A stretch of DNA of 64,000 nucleotides from Anoxybacteroides voinovskiense (GCF_014196205.1 NZ_JACIDE010000004.1:122752-186751), one strand, 5' to 3'. Positions 8,976 to 19,735 are shown, counted from the stretch's first letter. Translations and numbers: made by a program. The notes: a model not told the origin generated them from the sequence alone.

Positions 8976-10174
8976 TTATATGATATAAGTCATTCGGTTT
9001 CAATAAGTAAAGGAAAAATATTTTGAATTTTTTTTGAATGTACGAATAAGTAATTATTTTCATAAATAAGTGTCTGAATCCTTGACGACTAGTGCTGGTT
9101 GATTCGTTTCATACTATGTATACAAATAAATAAGAGTCTTTGACAAAGTAATTGCTTCCATCCATTAGCTTACAATGACTCAAGAGTCGAAAAAGAGACA
9201 AAAAGACAGGGAGTGGTGTATATAATGAACGAACGTTCGTTTCTACTTCAATCCTATGTACCTTGAAGATATTGAGTGTGTAGACTGACTCCTACTTTAT
9301 TTCGAGTCGGAGTTGTCGGGGGCATCCAGATCAAAAGTCACCCACGACGTATCCTTCCTCGTCAAATACGAACTCAACATGGTTTTTTGTTGACATAACA
9401 AACGAAGTGTCTCCTCCCACACAATCGTCGAAACGCTTGATATGTTGTCTAGTTGATCGAGCCATTTACATAGGGGTAGAACCTAACAGCTAATGTCAAA
9501 TCGTAACGATGCGTCTAGATATATCAAAGCAGGTTCTTCCTTGAGTTAATAAACTAATGAATGAAGCGAATGACATCGATATGAGAAATTCGTGCATCGC
9601 TCAACACATGAGACAAGCCGAGTTTGTTTAAGCGCCGGTTCAATTTAGTTTGATGGAGCAAATATCCAACAATCGTTACACTAACACTTATCTTGATAGC
9701 GATCTGTTAATGCCATTCGAATGGTATAGGACTTCTTTATCTTACTTTCCTATTTGTTGAAGATCAAACAAATTTTTAAAGCCTATCATAATCAACGGTT
9801 CAACCGAATTATAAAAACGGTTTTGTGACGAATTCAGGTAAAAGGTAAGTTTTAATCCCCTATCCCTTCAATCTCATATTTCTCAATTTTTGTATAAATA
9901 TGAGATGCTTTTTGAATATCACCGAATGAAAATGTTTTATTTATCAAATAAGGAATAAATTAACTTATTAAATATAGTTTTAATGTTAATTAAATCAATA
10001 ATATTCATTCGCTATAAATTATTTTCGAACTTTTATTCAGGGTGCGAGATGTAAATTCAATGATTGTTTAAATTAAGAAAAACAATCGCTAACAGAAAAT
10101 AACTTTATTTTATTCATGACACATCCTTTTTATGGAACGAAATAGTATAATACTAAAAAACAGGAGGTGATCGT
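8976..10174. other. Long stretch without an intact gene
   Basis: About 1.2 kb. Apart from a decayed transposase (about 9297-9690, listed separately) I see no gene. A perfect palindrome AACGAACGTTCGTT lies at 9227-9240. The part from 9840 to 10130 is AT-rich. A TATAAT at 10146-10151 is a likely -10 box for the small gene at 10175, with no convincing -35. Confidence 0.6.
9297..9690 (-). pseudogene. Decayed IS1380-type transposase
   Basis: Read on the minus strand in shifting frames, fragments resemble the N-terminal third of IS1380-family transposases: LLHQTKLNRRLNKLGLSHVL and ISHIDVIRFIH (about 9670-9560), then after stops and frameshifts WEETLRLLCQQK and DTSWVTFDLDAPDNS (about 9440-9300), which corresponds to the first catalytic Asp region (LDIDVSPFDNS in homologues as I recall them). 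Stop codons and shifts make it non-functional. Family placement rests on remembered motifs. Confidence 0.45.
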
Positions 10175-10360
10175 GTGGGCTGGATCGTGCTCATTGGGAG
10201 TCTGCTTGCTTTTGGCTTTTTGATCGATCGAATCGCGAAAAAACGCAACATCCAAATGAATCCAAAAGAAGGGGCAAAAAACGCCACCGACGCAGAACGA
10301 ATTTACGTCGAAACGTATTTGCATCAACAACGAGAAACGAATGGTCATCCTTATGTGTAA
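10175..10360 (+). CDS. Small single-pass membrane protein, unknown function
   Basis: 61 residues. A hydrophobic N-terminal helix (GWIVLIGSLLAFGFLI) is followed by a basic patch (RIAKKR) and a polar tail. It starts with GTG at 10175 behind a strong CAGGAGGTGATC; TATAAT lies at 10146-10151. A perfect stem-loop follows the stop. The good translation and termination signals support a real gene although no family is recognised. It converges on resE. Confidence 0.7.
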   Translation: MGWIVLIGSLLAFGFLIDRIAKKRNIQMNPKEGAKNATDAERIYVETYLHQQRETNGHPYV

Positions 10361-10369
10361 AGCGTTCAA

Positions 10370-10407
10370 GGCTGTCTAATCGGCAATGTGATGACCATTA
10401 GACAGCC
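10370..10407. terminator. Bidirectional terminator between small gene and resE
   Basis: GGCTGTCTAAT (10370-10380) and ATTAGACAGCC (10397-10407) form a perfect 11-bp stem with a 16-base loop. It lies between two convergent genes. Confidence 0.75.
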
Positions 10408-10415
10408 GCCTTCAT

Positions 10416-12194
10416 TTAGGAATGATTGCTTTGCGGCAGCGTAAACGTAAACGTCGTGCCTTCGCCGAGTTTGCTATGGACGGTGATTGTGCCTTTATGT
10501 GCTTCGACAATGTTTTTCGCAATCGCAAGCCCAAGCCCTGTTCCCGAACGGCCCCGCGTCCGCGCTTTATCTGCCTTATAAAAGCGCTCAAAAACAAACG
10601 GCAAATCGTCTTCTGGAATGCCTGAGCCGGAATCTTGTACATGGATAACAACCGTTTCCCCGCTTCGTTCCACCATCACTTTCACCGACCCGTGCTCGTC
10701 CGTATGGCGCAGTGCGTTGTCAATTAAATTCGTCAACACTTGCTCGATGCGGTCTGGGTCGATGACGACTTCCGCTTCGCTGCGAAACTCCGCTGCTAAA
10801 TCGACACCCTTTTCTTTTGCCAAGCCTTGAAATTTGCGAATGACGCGTTCGATATATGGACGAAGTTCTACTTTTTCTAAATTTAACGTAATGTGCCCTG
10901 CTTCCATGCGCGCCAAATCTAGCAAATCGTTCACAAGCCGCCCCATGCGCAGCGACTCGTCATAAATGACTTTCGCCATCTCTTTTTTCTCTTCATCGGT
11001 TGCCGCAATATCGTCAATAATCGCTTCGCTATACCCTTGTAACATCGCAATCGGCGTGCGCAGCTCATGCGATACGTTCGCGACGAAATCTTTGCGCAAT
11101 TTATCTAGTCTTCGTTCTTCCGTCATATCGCGCAACACCGCTACTGCCCCACGCACCGTCGTTTGGCTGTAAAGGGGCGTCATTAAAATGACCCACGTCC
11201 GTCCTTGCAACGTCAGCTCCATCGACTGCCCTTTCTCTTCATTCACGACACGCGAAAACAAGTCGGTCACTTGCGGCGGCAACGCTTCCATCGCTTCACG
11301 TTCATTTCCTTGCTCAAAATACCATGCTTGCAAAAACCGTTCCGCCGGCGGATTCGTAATTAAAATTTCCCCGTCTCTATTAAACGTAATGACCCCGTCC
11401 GCCATGCTGCTTAAAATGCTCGCCAATTGCTCTTTTTCTTGGTTAAGTGCATTCATGTTAAACTGGAGGCGCCGCCCCATTTGGTTAAACGCCATCGCCA
11501 ATTCGCCGATTTCATCATGGGTTAAAATCGGCACTTTCGTATCGAATTTGCCGCGTGCCACTTCAAACGCAGCTTGCCGCATTTTCCGTAGCGGCGCTGT
11601 AATGCGCGTCGATAAGAAAAAGGCAAATATCGTCGTCAACACAATCGCAATAAACGCCGCCAAAAAAATAAACTTTGTCGTCTGCTGCGTCGTATCCTCT
11701 ACCGCTTTTAGCGATTGAAAAACAAACACCGCCCCTTGTTTGCCACTCGCCGTTTCGAGCGGCACGCCAACAATAAGCCATTGGCTAGAGCCGTCGGATG
11801 TCTGCATTGTTGGCAAATACATTTTCTTTTTCACTTGCTTTGTAAACGCTTGTTTTAATACATCATCGGATTCAATAAGCGAAAGCGGGACATCTTGCTG
11901 CTTTGAATGCGACGGCAAATACCAATAATGGGTTTTATCAAACATAATCATCGCTTTTGTGGAGTCCCCGACAAGCGACGACGCAATCGAGCGGGCAAGC
12001 GCCTCATCTTGCCGCTCGTGCATCACGTCCGCCACTTTCACCGCCAGCTGGGTCAATTCTTTTTCCGCCTCTTGGACGTGGTACGTTTCGAAAAATTTAA
12101 GAAGCAACATCGTCAATACAATTAACACGCATGACACAAGCAATAAAATCGTCGCCCATAGTTTTCCAACGACGCTTCGCCAAAATTGCATCAT
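10416..12194 (-). CDS. resE: ResE, sensor histidine kinase of the ResDE two-component system
   Basis: A 592-residue membrane kinase. Membrane segments lie near residues 12-34 and 174-195, with an extracytoplasmic sensor domain between them. HAMP spans about 196-248 and PAS about 255-360. The HisKA box [12 protein letters not shown] carries the phospho-accepting His376. The C-terminal ATPase domain shows the N box ([10 protein letters not shown]), G1 ([11 protein letters not shown]) and G2 ([13 protein letters not shown]). In B. subtilis ResE phosphorylates ResD to control respiration under low oxygen. It overlaps the 3' end of resD by 4 bases, so the two are translationally coupled. Confidence 0.95.
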   Translation of the reverse strand: MMQFWRSVVGKLWATILLLVSCVLIVLTMLLLKFFETYHVQEAEKELTQLAVKVADVMHERQDEALARSIASSLVGDSTKAMIMFDKTHYWYLPSHSKQQDVPLSLIESDDVLKQAFTKQVKKKMYLPTMQTSDGSSQWLIVGVPLETASGKQGAVFVFQSLKAVEDTTQQTTKFIFLAAFIAIVLTTIFAFFLSTRITAPLRKMRQAAFEVARGKFDTKVPILTHDEIGELAMAFNQMGRRLQFNMNALNQEKEQLASILSSMADGVITFNRDGEILITNPPAERFLQAWYFEQGNEREAMEALPPQVTDLFSRVVNEEKGQSMELTLQGRTWVILMTPLYSQTTVRGAVAVLRDMTEERRLDKLRKDFVANVSHELRTPIAMLQGYSEAIIDDIAATDEEKKEMAKVIYDESLRMGRLVNDLLDLARMEAGHITLNLEKVELRPYIERVIRKFQGLAKEKGVDLAAEFRSEAEVVIDPDRIEQVLTNLIDNALRHTDEHGSVKVMVERSGETVVIHVQDSGSGIPEDDLPFVFERFYKADKARTRGRSGTGLGLAIAKNIVEAHKGTITVHSKLGEGTTFTFTLPQSNHS

Positions 12195-12907
12195 TCGCTC
12201 ACAACCTCAAACTTATAGCCGACTCCCCAAACAGTAACAATCATTCTCGCCGCCGTTGGCGACACTTTATTTAACTTTTCACGCAACCGTTTAATGTGCG
12301 TATCGACCGTCCGCAAATCGCCAAAAAATTCATAATGCCATACTTCTTTCAACAACTGCTCGCGGTCGAACACTTTATCCGGCGATTTTGCTAAAAAGAG
12401 AAGCAACTCATACTCTTTTGGTGTTAAACTTACTTCTTTTCCGTCCGCCGTCACCCGATGCGCATCGTTGTCAATTGTTAAATGCGGGAAAACGAGCACA
12501 TCTTTTGCGGTTGTGTCCGCTTGAACGTACGTCGCATTCGCCGCACGGCGCAACAACGCTTTCACGCGCAGCACGACTTCGCGCGGGCTGAACGGCTTGA
12601 CGATATAGTCGTCTGTTCCTGCTTCAAACCCTTGTACGCGGTTTGCTTCCTCTCCTTTTGCCGTTAACATAATAATCGGCGTTGCTTTCTTTTCACGAAT
12701 TTCTTTGCATACTTCGACGCCGTCTTTGCCTGGAAGCATTAAATCAAGCAAAATAAGGTCGTACTCATTTTCGAGCGCTTTTTTAAGCGCGATGTCGCCT
12801 GTTTCGGCTTCATCAATAACATACTCTTCGCGCTCTAAATACATTTTTAATAAGCGACGAATGCGTTCTTCGTCATCAACAACTAAAATTTTCACTTGTT
12901 TATCCAT
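12191..12907 (-). CDS. resD: ResD, OmpR-type response regulator
   Basis: 238 residues. The receiver domain carries the acidic pair DDEE (11-14), the phosphorylated Asp55 in LLDLMLPG, Thr in IIMLTAKG and Lys in YIVKPF. The C-terminal winged helix shows [20 protein letters not shown] and VWGVGYKFE. The start has GGGAGG upstream. Partner of ResE; in Bacillus it activates resABC, ctaA and anaerobic respiration genes. Confidence 0.96.
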   Translation of the reverse strand: MDKQVKILVVDDEERIRRLLKMYLEREEYVIDEAETGDIALKKALENEYDLILLDLMLPGKDGVEVCKEIREKKATPIIMLTAKGEEANRVQGFEAGTDDYIVKPFSPREVVLRVKALLRRAANATYVQADTTAKDVLVFPHLTIDNDAHRVTADGKEVSLTPKEYELLLFLAKSPDKVFDREQLLKEVWHYEFFGDLRTVDTHIKRLREKLNKVSPTAARMIVTVWGVGYKFEVVSE

Positions 12908-13022
12908 ATGAACATCCTCCCTCGTTCACTATTTTACAAAAATAGAAAGCGTTTATCTATACATATTACCGAAATAACAGTAAAAAGCATAGAAAAGAGG
13001 ACATCTCCATGAGACATCCCCT

Positions 13023-14207
13023 TTAAGACCCTGCATACGAGTGCAAGCCAGCAATGACAAGGTTGACCGCGACAAGGTTAAACATAATAATCGCAAAGCC
13101 AATGACGGCAAGCCATGCCGATTTCTCCCCGTGCCATCCGCGCGATAAGCGGAGGTGTAAAAAAGCTGCGTAAAAGAGCCACGTAATAAGCGCCCATACT
13201 TCTTTCGGATCCCATCCCCAAAAACGCGTCCACGCAATTTGTGCCCAAATCATTGCGAAAATAAGCGCCCCGAGCGTAAACACAGGAAAACCAATCGCTA
13301 CCGCTCGATAACTAATTTCGTCCGTTAAATCTAAGTTGACGTTTTTCACAAACGGCTGAATCGCAGCAGCGACCCGCTTTCGCAACACAAGACGCAACAA
13401 TACGTAAAGCACTGCACCGCCAAACAACGACCAAATGACCGTGTTTAATTTTTTCGCATTAATCACTGCTGGCATTTCCACAAGCGGCTGTAGGCGGTCT
13501 TTGCTTTCTTTTTCTAACGTTCCTTTATGCGGCCCAACAAGCGCTGGCAGTTCATAAATCGCTTCTGTTTTCTTCCCGTTTTTATCGATCCATTGAAACT
13601 TCGCTTCGTAATCCGCAATGGCAAATGCGCTTGAAACGCCGACAAAGCCGAGCGTCGTAATTAAACAAAACAGCACGAACTCCAACCAAAACGTGCGCTT
13701 GCTCGGTTTTGACTGGTCAACGACGCGAATTAAATAAATAAGCCCTGCCGCAAAACTGACTGCTAAAATTGCTTCCCCTGCCGCTGCCGTCGTGACGTGA
13801 ATTTTTAACCAATCGCTTTGCAATGCTGGAATCAGTGGGGTAATTTCCCGCGGAAACATGCTCGCATAAGCGATAACAAGAAGCGCGACCGGCAACGTAA
13901 ATACACCGAGAATGGCAGTTTTATAAATAAAATAAATGATGATAAACGCCGCAACGAGCATCATGCCAAAAAAGGTTGTAAACTCAAATAAGTTACTGAC
14001 AGGCGCATGCCCTGCCGCCATCCAGCGGGTAATGAAGTACCCTAGCTGCGAAATAAACCCGACAATCGTAATTACAATTCCAATCGTCGCCCAGCGTGTT
14101 GTTTTCCTTCCCTCTTTTTTATCGCGAATCGTCCCGCCGAAAAAGAACGTTCCGATTAAATAAAGAACGAATGCGATATAGAGCAATGTACTGCTAAGCT
14201 GTACCAT
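13023..14207 (-). CDS. resC: ResC, cytochrome c synthetase subunit (CcsA-type)
   Basis: A multi-membrane protein of about 394 residues from the preferred start. The haem-handling tryptophan-rich motif [14 protein letters not shown] and following helix ([14 protein letters not shown]) lie near the C terminus. With ResB it forms the system II complex that attaches haem to apocytochrome c on the outer face of the membrane. The ORF extends 10 codons further upstream, but ATG 14207 has AAGGGGGGGACGAGC just before it and overlaps the resB end by 14 bases, so translation is probably coupled. Confidence 0.94.
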   Translation of the reverse strand: MVQLSSTLLYIAFVLYLIGTFFFGGTIRDKKEGRKTTRWATIGIVITIVGFISQLGYFITRWMAAGHAPVSNLFEFTTFFGMMLVAAFIIIYFIYKTAILGVFTLPVALLVIAYASMFPREITPLIPALQSDWLKIHVTTAAAGEAILAVSFAAGLIYLIRVVDQSKPSKRTFWLEFVLFCLITTLGFVGVSSAFAIADYEAKFQWIDKNGKKTEAIYELPALVGPHKGTLEKESKDRLQPLVEMPAVINAKKLNTVIWSLFGGAVLYVLLRLVLRKRVAAAIQPFVKNVNLDLTDEISYRAVAIGFPVFTLGALIFAMIWAQIAWTRFWGWDPKEVWALITWLFYAAFLHLRLSRGWHGEKSAWLAVIGFAIIMFNLVAVNLVIAGLHSYAGS

Positions 14208-15843
14208 GCTCGTCCCCCCCTTGTGCTTTCTTTGCAATTTCCGCTTGATCGATCGGCATCGTTATGCCTGTTCCATCAATGACCGCTTGAATTTCCCGTT
14301 TAAGCCCAAACCAGTTTTTATTCGTATGTGCAGCGAGCCATACTTCCCCGTTCGTCTGCTTCAGCCAAATGCGGCGATGGTTCCAATACATTCCTTGGAT
14401 AAGCCCAATCATAAAAACCGCTCCGCCAATTCCTAACACCCATAGCGTAAAATCGCGGCGTACCGTTAGGGCAGAGACGTTGCGCGTGTCAATTCCGGCG
14501 AACGCCATTTTATATTTGTTGTTGCCAAACGGTTCAATCGTCTGGCGAATCGCGACAAAACTTACTTCTCCTTTTGGTTTATCCGGTGCATACATTTTAA
14601 AGACGAATGCTGGATTGTTCGGCACTCTCGATTTTGTGTTTGGGTTGCCATCGTCATCAAAATAAAAATCTGGGAAGTAGCTTAATAGCTCGACACGATA
14701 GCCGTTGCCTAAATCATAGCTCTCCTTCGGCTGTAACAAATCAACGGTAATCATGCCAAAAGACTTGCTCGTTTGTTTATCAATAAGCGCAAACGACATG
14801 CTTTTTAACTCATTCAACTTAAAATCCACTTGGTATAACGCATAATGGTCGTATTTTAGCGGCTCGTTGACGCGAATCTTATACTCTTTTATTTTTTTCA
14901 GTTTCGGCTCTTCGCCAGCAATCACCGGACCGACACGCTTATAAAGCACCGCTTTCGTTTCATATGTTTTTGCGACCATTCCGCTGCCAACACGGTCAAT
15001 CGCTGCGTTAAATACAGCGTTTTCTTTTCCTTTTTGGTATGTTTCAAACGTGAATTTTTCATTTTTTAAAAAATATTCGCCGTTCGTTCCTGGGATTTCT
15101 TTCGTTTCTCCTTCGCGAATCCATAATACTTTATCGACGTACATTCCTGGCACGAAACGAAGCATCGCCCCGATTAAGAAAATAATAAGTCCGATATGGT
15201 TGACGTATGGGCCCCAACGCGAAAAGCGCCCTTTTTCCGCAAGAATGTTACCGTTTTCTTCGCGAATATGATAGCGCCGTTTGGCGAGCCGTTCTTTGAT
15301 TGCTTCCAAAAGGCGAGCATCCTCTATCTTTGTCGCGCTAAATAACCGCTGGCGGCGCAAAAAGGCGTCATGGCGCGTCACTCCTTGATTGTTAAGCGCG
15401 CGATAGAGCGGAATGACCCGGTCTAAGCTACAAATCACAAGTGAAACGCCAATGAGCGCAATCAATAGCATGTACCACCATGAGCCGTATAAATTGTCAA
15501 AGCCGAGTTCGTAATACAATTTTCCCGCCCAGCCATATTCATCCTCATAATATTGCGCTGGTGTCACGTTCGGCGGCAAATACATTTTTTGCGGAAAAAT
15601 CGTTCCGATCGCCGAGGCAATTAACGTAATGACAATGAGCCATACGCCTACTTTTACCGATGAAAAAAAATTCCAAATTTTATCAATTACTGTTTTGTTA
15701 TATGTTTGCGAACGGCGGGCGCTTCCTTCGTAGCGCATGTCCAACAGTGGTTTTTCGACTTCTTCCAACGGTTTCCCGCACGCTTCGCAAAAAGCGGTAC
15801 CATATGGGTTAACATGTCCACATTCACATTTTACTTGTTCCAT
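14194..15843 (-). CDS. resB: ResB, cytochrome c biogenesis protein (Ccs1-type)
   Basis: 549 residues. A short N-terminal zinc-ribbon-like segment ([19 protein letters not shown], residues 5-23) has four cysteines, followed by membrane segments near 70-95, 130-155 and 205-225, a long extracytoplasmic domain, and a final membrane segment near 468-490. This is the usual layout of Bacillus ResB, including the conserved [17 protein letters not shown] stretch. It partners ResC in haem transfer. It lies 12 bases after resA. Confidence 0.95.
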   Translation of the reverse strand: MEQVKCECGHVNPYGTAFCEACGKPLEEVEKPLLDMRYEGSARRSQTYNKTVIDKIWNFFSSVKVGVWLIVITLIASAIGTIFPQKMYLPPNVTPAQYYEDEYGWAGKLYYELGFDNLYGSWWYMLLIALIGVSLVICSLDRVIPLYRALNNQGVTRHDAFLRRQRLFSATKIEDARLLEAIKERLAKRRYHIREENGNILAEKGRFSRWGPYVNHIGLIIFLIGAMLRFVPGMYVDKVLWIREGETKEIPGTNGEYFLKNEKFTFETYQKGKENAVFNAAIDRVGSGMVAKTYETKAVLYKRVGPVIAGEEPKLKKIKEYKIRVNEPLKYDHYALYQVDFKLNELKSMSFALIDKQTSKSFGMITVDLLQPKESYDLGNGYRVELLSYFPDFYFDDDGNPNTKSRVPNNPAFVFKMYAPDKPKGEVSFVAIRQTIEPFGNNKYKMAFAGIDTRNVSALTVRRDFTLWVLGIGGAVFMIGLIQGMYWNHRRIWLKQTNGEVWLAAHTNKNWFGLKREIQAVIDGTGITMPIDQAEIAKKAQGGDEHGTA

Positions 15844-15855
15844 TTGAAAAACTCC

Positions 15856-16380
15856 CTACGGTTTAATGCTTTCCATATATTGTTTCACTTTTTCTTCGGT
15901 CATCGTTCCCGTAATAATTGCTTGAATTTTGCCGTTTTTATCGATTAAAAACGTCGTCGGCAGCGGGTCGATTTCATAGGCGTTCATCACTTGGTCTTCG
16001 CGGTCAATGACGACTGGAAACGTCAAACCGAACCGGTCGACGAACTTTTGCACGCTTAACTTCGGCTCCCCTACGTTCACCGCTAACACTTCCACGCCTT
16101 GCTTTTTATACGCTTTATACTGTTCGTTAATAAATGGCATTTCCCGCTCGCACGGCTTACACCACGTCCCCCAGAAATTTAAAAAGACCCCTTTGCCGCG
16201 GTAATCCGACAGGCGATGTGTGTTCCCATTCAAATCGGTCAGTTCAAAATCTGGTGCGGTCGCTCCGACTTTAATCTCCGTTTTTTCGGTAAAAAAGTTC
16301 GCATAAATCGTATACCCAACAGCCGCTAACAAAAGCAATAAAACAACCGTCCGCATCACAAGTCGCTGTTTTTTCATCAT
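15856..16380 (-). CDS. resA: ResA, membrane-anchored thiol-disulfide oxidoreductase
   Basis: About 174 residues from the chosen start. An N-terminal anchor (VVLLLLLAAVGYTIYANFF) precedes a thioredoxin fold with the active site WGTWCKPCERE and cis-proline region PLPTTFLID. It reduces the CXXCH cysteines of apocytochrome c before haem attachment. The frame is open for 55 more codons upstream through the intergenic repeat, but CAGGAG just before the ATG pair at 16380/16377 and the family length (about 180) fix the start. First gene of resABCDE. Confidence 0.94.
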   Translation of the reverse strand: MMKKQRLVMRTVVLLLLLAAVGYTIYANFFTEKTEIKVGATAPDFELTDLNGNTHRLSDYRGKGVFLNFWGTWCKPCEREMPFINEQYKAYKKQGVEVLAVNVGEPKLSVQKFVDRFGLTFPVVIDREDQVMNAYEIDPLPTTFLIDKNGKIQAIITGTMTEEKVKQYMESIKP

Positions 16381-16470
16381 CCAACTCTCCTGTAACGAAA
16401 ATATACCATTTTTCATTATAGCAATATCCACTACACCCATAATGAAAACTATGTGAACATTATGTGACAA

Positions 16471-16556
16471 ACACGAAAAGCGGAGGCAAGCGCTGCGAGC
16501 TGTAGCTAGACATGAAAAGCGAGGGCGGCTGTTTAGCCCCGACACGCTTTTCGTGT
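16471..16556. repeat. Inverted repeat between rluB and resA
   Basis: ACACGAAAAGCG (16471-16482) pairs perfectly with CGCTTTTCGTGT (16545-16556). An inner copy GAAAAGCG lies at 16514-16521, and a short hairpin near 16526-16537 is also possible. It begins one base after the rluB stop and can fold as an imperfect long stem. It may act as an rluB terminator or be a dispersed palindromic repeat. Confidence 0.6.
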
Positions 16557-16557
16557 A

Positions 16558-17295
16558 TTACACGCGCGCGTGTTCGCCAGATAGCGCAAGCGCCCGCAAT
16601 TGTTTCACTTCGTGCGGCGTTAGCTCGCGGTAGTCACCAGGATTTAGTCCTTTTAAGTCAAGAAACGCATACCGTTCCCGCTTTAATTTCATTACTTGGC
16701 AGCCGATCGCTTCAAACATGCGGCGCACTTGACGGTTTCGCCCTTCATGAATTCGGATTTCGATAATCGCCGTTTTCTTTCGTTTATCAAGTGAAAGCAT
16801 TTTCACTTTTGCCGGTGCGGTCATGCCGTCTTCGAGCATAATTCCTTTTTCCAGTTGCTTGAGCTGCTCTCTTCTTGGAATCCCTTTTACTTTTGCGACA
16901 TACACTTTCTCAATTTCATAGCGCGGATGCATTAAAAGGTTCGCAAAGTCGCCATCGTTTGTCAAAAGCAACAGCCCCGACGTGTCGTAATCAAGCCGTC
17001 CAATCGGATAAATGCGCTGGCGCAACTCTTTGAAAAAGTCGGTCACTACTTTCCGCCCTTTGTCATCTTTCACGCTCGAAATGACGCCGCGCGGCTTATA
17101 AAGAAGATAATACACCGGTTCTTCTCTCTCCACCGGGATGCCGTCTACTTCAATTTTATCTTGCGGACCTACTTTCACGCCAAGTTCGGTCACGATGTTG
17201 CCGTTTACTTTCACTTTTCCTTGTAAAATGAGCTCTTCTGCCTTTCTTCTCGATGCAATGCCTGCATGGGCAATTACTTTTTGCAATCGTTCCAT
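16558..17295 (-). CDS. rluB: RluB, 23S rRNA pseudouridine synthase
   Basis: About 245 residues. An N-terminal S4 domain (MERLQKVIAHAGIASRRKAE) is followed by the RsuA/RluB catalytic domain with IGRLDYDTSGLLLLTNDG, which contains the catalytic Asp, and the later NRQVRRMFEAIG motif. It isomerises a uridine in the peptidyl-transferase region of 23S rRNA. The ORF is open 16 codons upstream, but GAGGTG precedes the ATG pair at 17298/17295, and MERLQKV is the family start. Position between spmB and resA matches B. subtilis. Confidence 0.94.
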   Translation of the reverse strand: MERLQKVIAHAGIASRRKAEELILQGKVKVNGNIVTELGVKVGPQDKIEVDGIPVEREEPVYYLLYKPRGVISSVKDDKGRKVVTDFFKELRQRIYPIGRLDYDTSGLLLLTNDGDFANLLMHPRYEIEKVYVAKVKGIPRREQLKQLEKGIMLEDGMTAPAKVKMLSLDKRKKTAIIEIRIHEGRNRQVRRMFEAIGCQVMKLKRERYAFLDLKGLNPGDYRELTPHEVKQLRALALSGEHARV

Positions 17296-17390
17296 CATTT
17301 TCACCTCATCACCCATCTTACTCTTTTCGACAAAAAGATACAAGCATACAGCCTATTTTTATCATACAATCGTTTCTTTTCCAAACAAAA

Positions 17391-17412
17391 AAGCAACCGC
17401 CGCCGGTTGCTT
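17391..17412 (-). terminator. Terminator after spmB
   Basis: AAGCAACCG (17391-17399) and CGGTTGCTT (17404-17412) form a 9-bp stem with a 4-base loop; on the minus strand a U run (complement of 17385-17392) follows. It overlaps the spmB stop codon and ends the dacB-spmA-spmB unit. Confidence 0.85.
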
Positions 17413-17947
17413 ACTTTCCAAACACAAACAAGACGATGAAAAAAGAAATAAGAAAGCTTAAAATGTCCGCTAATACCCCGACTTTTAACGCATCGCCCAT
17501 TTTTTTTATGCCGACAGCACCAAAATAAACGGTTAAGACGTACAATGTCGTTTCGGTGCTCCCTTGAATCGTTGCGGCCAGTCGCCCGATAAAGGAATCT
17601 GGTCCGTATGTCGCAATCAAATCAGTCGTCATCCCTAAAGCAGCAGTGCCAGAAATCGTCCGAACGATGGCTAGAGGAACCACTTCCGGCGGCATCCCAA
17701 TCGCCTCAGCTAACGGTTGAATTCCCCTCATCAAATAGTCAAGCGCACCGGACGCACGAAAAATCGACACCGACACAAGCATGCCAACTAAATACGGAAT
17801 AATCGAAAAGGCGATGTGAATGCCTTCTTTTCCCCCTTCGACAAACGATTCATACGTCGGTACGCGCTTCCACGTCCCGTATAATAAAACAAACCCGATA
17901 ATGGCTGGAATAAGCCAAAGCGAAATCCATTGCACAAACGCCATCAT
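17411..17947 (-). CDS. spmB: SpmB, spore maturation protein
   Basis: 178 residues, membrane protein with nucleoside-recognition (Gate) domain features and about four to five hydrophobic segments. SpmA and SpmB are needed for full dehydration of the spore core in B. subtilis. The start is taken at ATG 17947 behind GAGGTGGG; it overlaps the spmA stop. Motif VRTISGTAALGMTTDLIATYG is conserved in the family, of which VRTISGTAALGM is the core. Confidence 0.93.
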   Translation of the reverse strand: MMAFVQWISLWLIPAIIGFVLLYGTWKRVPTYESFVEGGKEGIHIAFSIIPYLVGMLVSVSIFRASGALDYLMRGIQPLAEAIGMPPEVVPLAIVRTISGTAALGMTTDLIATYGPDSFIGRLAATIQGSTETTLYVLTVYFGAVGIKKMGDALKVGVLADILSFLISFFIVLFVFGK

Positions 17948-18537
17948 CACTTCCCACCTCGCGTCCGTTTCCAGTAATAATACCGGTCAATAAAAATCGC
18001 ACCAATCGTCGCTAGCGAGGAAGCGATGAACGTTGTGCCAATAATTTCCCCTGGCGACGCCGAGCCGTACGTCATGCGAATCGAAATGACCGTTGCAGGA
18101 ATAAGAGTAATTCCTGACGTATTCATCGCTAAAAACGTTACCATTGACCGGCTTGCCGTTTCGCGCTCTCCGTTTAGCTTTTTCAATTCTTCCATCGCTT
18201 TAATGCCGAGCGGGGTGGCCGCATTGCCAAGCCCGAACATATTCGCAACCATATTCGAAACGATGTAACCAAGCGCTGGATGATCTTTCGGCACTTCCGG
18301 AAACAGCCGCCGCACAAGCGGGGTAAATAAACGGGCAAGCTTCGCAAGCAATCCTGCATCTTCGGCAATTTTCATCAATCCAAGCCAAAATACTAAAATG
18401 CTAATCATCCCAATGCTAATTGTCACCGCTTCTTTTGCACTTTTAAAAACCGCTTCATTTACTTCTTCCATCGTGCCGTTGATCGCCGCAAAAACAATGC
18501 CGATAAGCGCCATGGCCGCCCAAATCAAATTAACCAT
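17947..18537 (-). CDS. spmA: SpmA, spore maturation protein
   Basis: 196 residues from ATG 18537, which has AGGTGTGGGG upstream and gives the family N terminus MVNLIWAAMALIGIVFA. Membrane segments and the conserved GLGNAATPLGIKAMEELKKL stretch identify it. It overlaps the 3' end of dacB by 8 bases and the start of spmB. Acts with SpmB in spore core dehydration, expressed in the mother cell. Confidence 0.94.
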   Translation of the reverse strand: MVNLIWAAMALIGIVFAAINGTMEEVNEAVFKSAKEAVTISIGMISILVFWLGLMKIAEDAGLLAKLARLFTPLVRRLFPEVPKDHPALGYIVSNMVANMFGLGNAATPLGIKAMEELKKLNGERETASRSMVTFLAMNTSGITLIPATVISIRMTYGSASPGEIIGTTFIASSLATIGAIFIDRYYYWKRTRGGK

Positions 18538-19669
18538 CGTGCCCCACACCTAAAAAGAACACGAGTTTCCAAATGGAACCGTTCGTTTGTTTGCTTTGGC
18601 GCTTTTTATACAAAAGCGGGACTTCATCGACCGGTTGTCCATCTAAATATAGCACTGCTTTGCCAACAACGGTCGGAATAAGCGCTCGCTCTTCTTTCCA
18701 TTGTTCTTTCGGCCGAAGAAGCTGAATGTGCACGCGCAATTTTTCCATTTCGTCTTTTGTGACGGGATATACTAAATCGCGGGATGCTTGCAGATGGTTT
18801 CGATAAAACTTGTCGTTTACACGTTGCCCGATTCGCTCTTTGCTCACTTTCGCAAGCACATAATGGTCAAATCCGTATTCGTACATGGAAATATGGTCGT
18901 TCCAATCATCAGGGGCGTTGAGCGTCACAGCGATTAATTGTAGACCGTCTTTTTCCGCACTCGTCACAAGCGTCCGCTTTGCCCGTTTCGTATAGCCTGT
19001 TTTGCCACCTGTACAATATTCGTACAAGTTCGTTAACAATTTGTTTTTATTGCGCCAGATCCGATCCCAATTTTCATCCGGATTCGGAGCACGGTATACT
19101 TTCGTACCGGAAATTTTGCGAAACGTTTTGTTATACATCGCATAGCGCATTAATAGCGCCATATCATACGCGGTTGAATAATGGTTTTCCGCATCGTCAA
19201 GCCCGTGTGGATTGGCAAAATGTGTGTTTCGCATCCCGATTTCGGCTGCTTTTTGATTCATTAAAAACACAAATCCTTCCACACTGCCGCCGACATGTTC
19301 CGCAATCGCCACAGCAGCATCGTTCCCTGAACGGAGCATAAGCCCATAGACGAGGTCGCGCAATTTAATTTTTTCCCCTTCTTTCAAATAGATGGAAGAA
19401 CCTTCTGCTCGTACCGCGCGGGCGCTTACCGTCACTGTTTCATCTAGTTTCCCTGACTCAATCGCCAAAATGGCCGTCATAATTTTTGTAATGCTCGCAA
19501 TGCGTCGCTTCGTATGGGCGTCTTTTTCAAACAATACTCGACCTGACGTCTGTTCCATTAAAATCGCGCTTTGCGCGCTGACGTCTTGCGCTTTCGTCCG
19601 CTGCGGAATGCATGAAAAAATCATTGCCAGCGCCACAATGCAAGCAAGCCATCGTTTCCTTTGCCGCAT
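18530..19669 (-). CDS. dacB: DacB, sporulation D-alanyl-D-alanine carboxypeptidase (PBP5*)
   Basis: 379 residues. Signal peptide near residues 8-27 (cleavage about AQDVSA). Active-site motifs are SITK (catalytic Ser near 60), SGN (near 115) and KTG (about 222). It trims peptide side chains and so lowers cross-linking in the spore cortex. First gene of the dacB-spmA-spmB operon. A sigma-E-type promoter lies 30-60 bases upstream. Confidence 0.95.
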   Translation of the reverse strand: MRQRKRWLACIVALAMIFSCIPQRTKAQDVSAQSAILMEQTSGRVLFEKDAHTKRRIASITKIMTAILAIESGKLDETVTVSARAVRAEGSSIYLKEGEKIKLRDLVYGLMLRSGNDAAVAIAEHVGGSVEGFVFLMNQKAAEIGMRNTHFANPHGLDDAENHYSTAYDMALLMRYAMYNKTFRKISGTKVYRAPNPDENWDRIWRNKNKLLTNLYEYCTGGKTGYTKRAKRTLVTSAEKDGLQLIAVTLNAPDDWNDHISMYEYGFDHYVLAKVSKERIGQRVNDKFYRNHLQASRDLVYPVTKDEMEKLRVHIQLLRPKEQWKEERALIPTVVGKAVLYLDGQPVDEVPLLYKKRQSKQTNGSIWKLVFFLGVGHDG

Positions 19670-19699
19670 GTAACCCCATCCCTTTTGCCGTTTTGTACA

Positions 19700-19727
19700 A
19701 GTGTATGCAGCAAAAAAAGGGATATGC
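19700..19727 (-). promoter_or_regulatory. Sigma-E promoter of dacB
   Basis: Minus strand: -35 GCATATC (19727-19721), 13-base spacer, -10 CATACACT (19707-19700). Close fit to the sigma-E consensus GHATATT/CATACAMT, agreeing with the known mother-cell expression of dacB in B. subtilis. Confidence 0.75.
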
Positions 19728-19735
19728 GTAAAAGA

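Noticed and set aside
9227..9240. Palindrome AACGAACGTTCGTT as a TetR-type operator
   Set aside because: No regulator gene nearby and it lies in a decayed region; noted only as part of the gene-poor stretch.
11188..11718. 176-codon open frame opposite resE
   Set aside because: Antisense shadow of a strongly conserved kinase gene; no binding site and low-complexity Ser/Arg/Ala composition.
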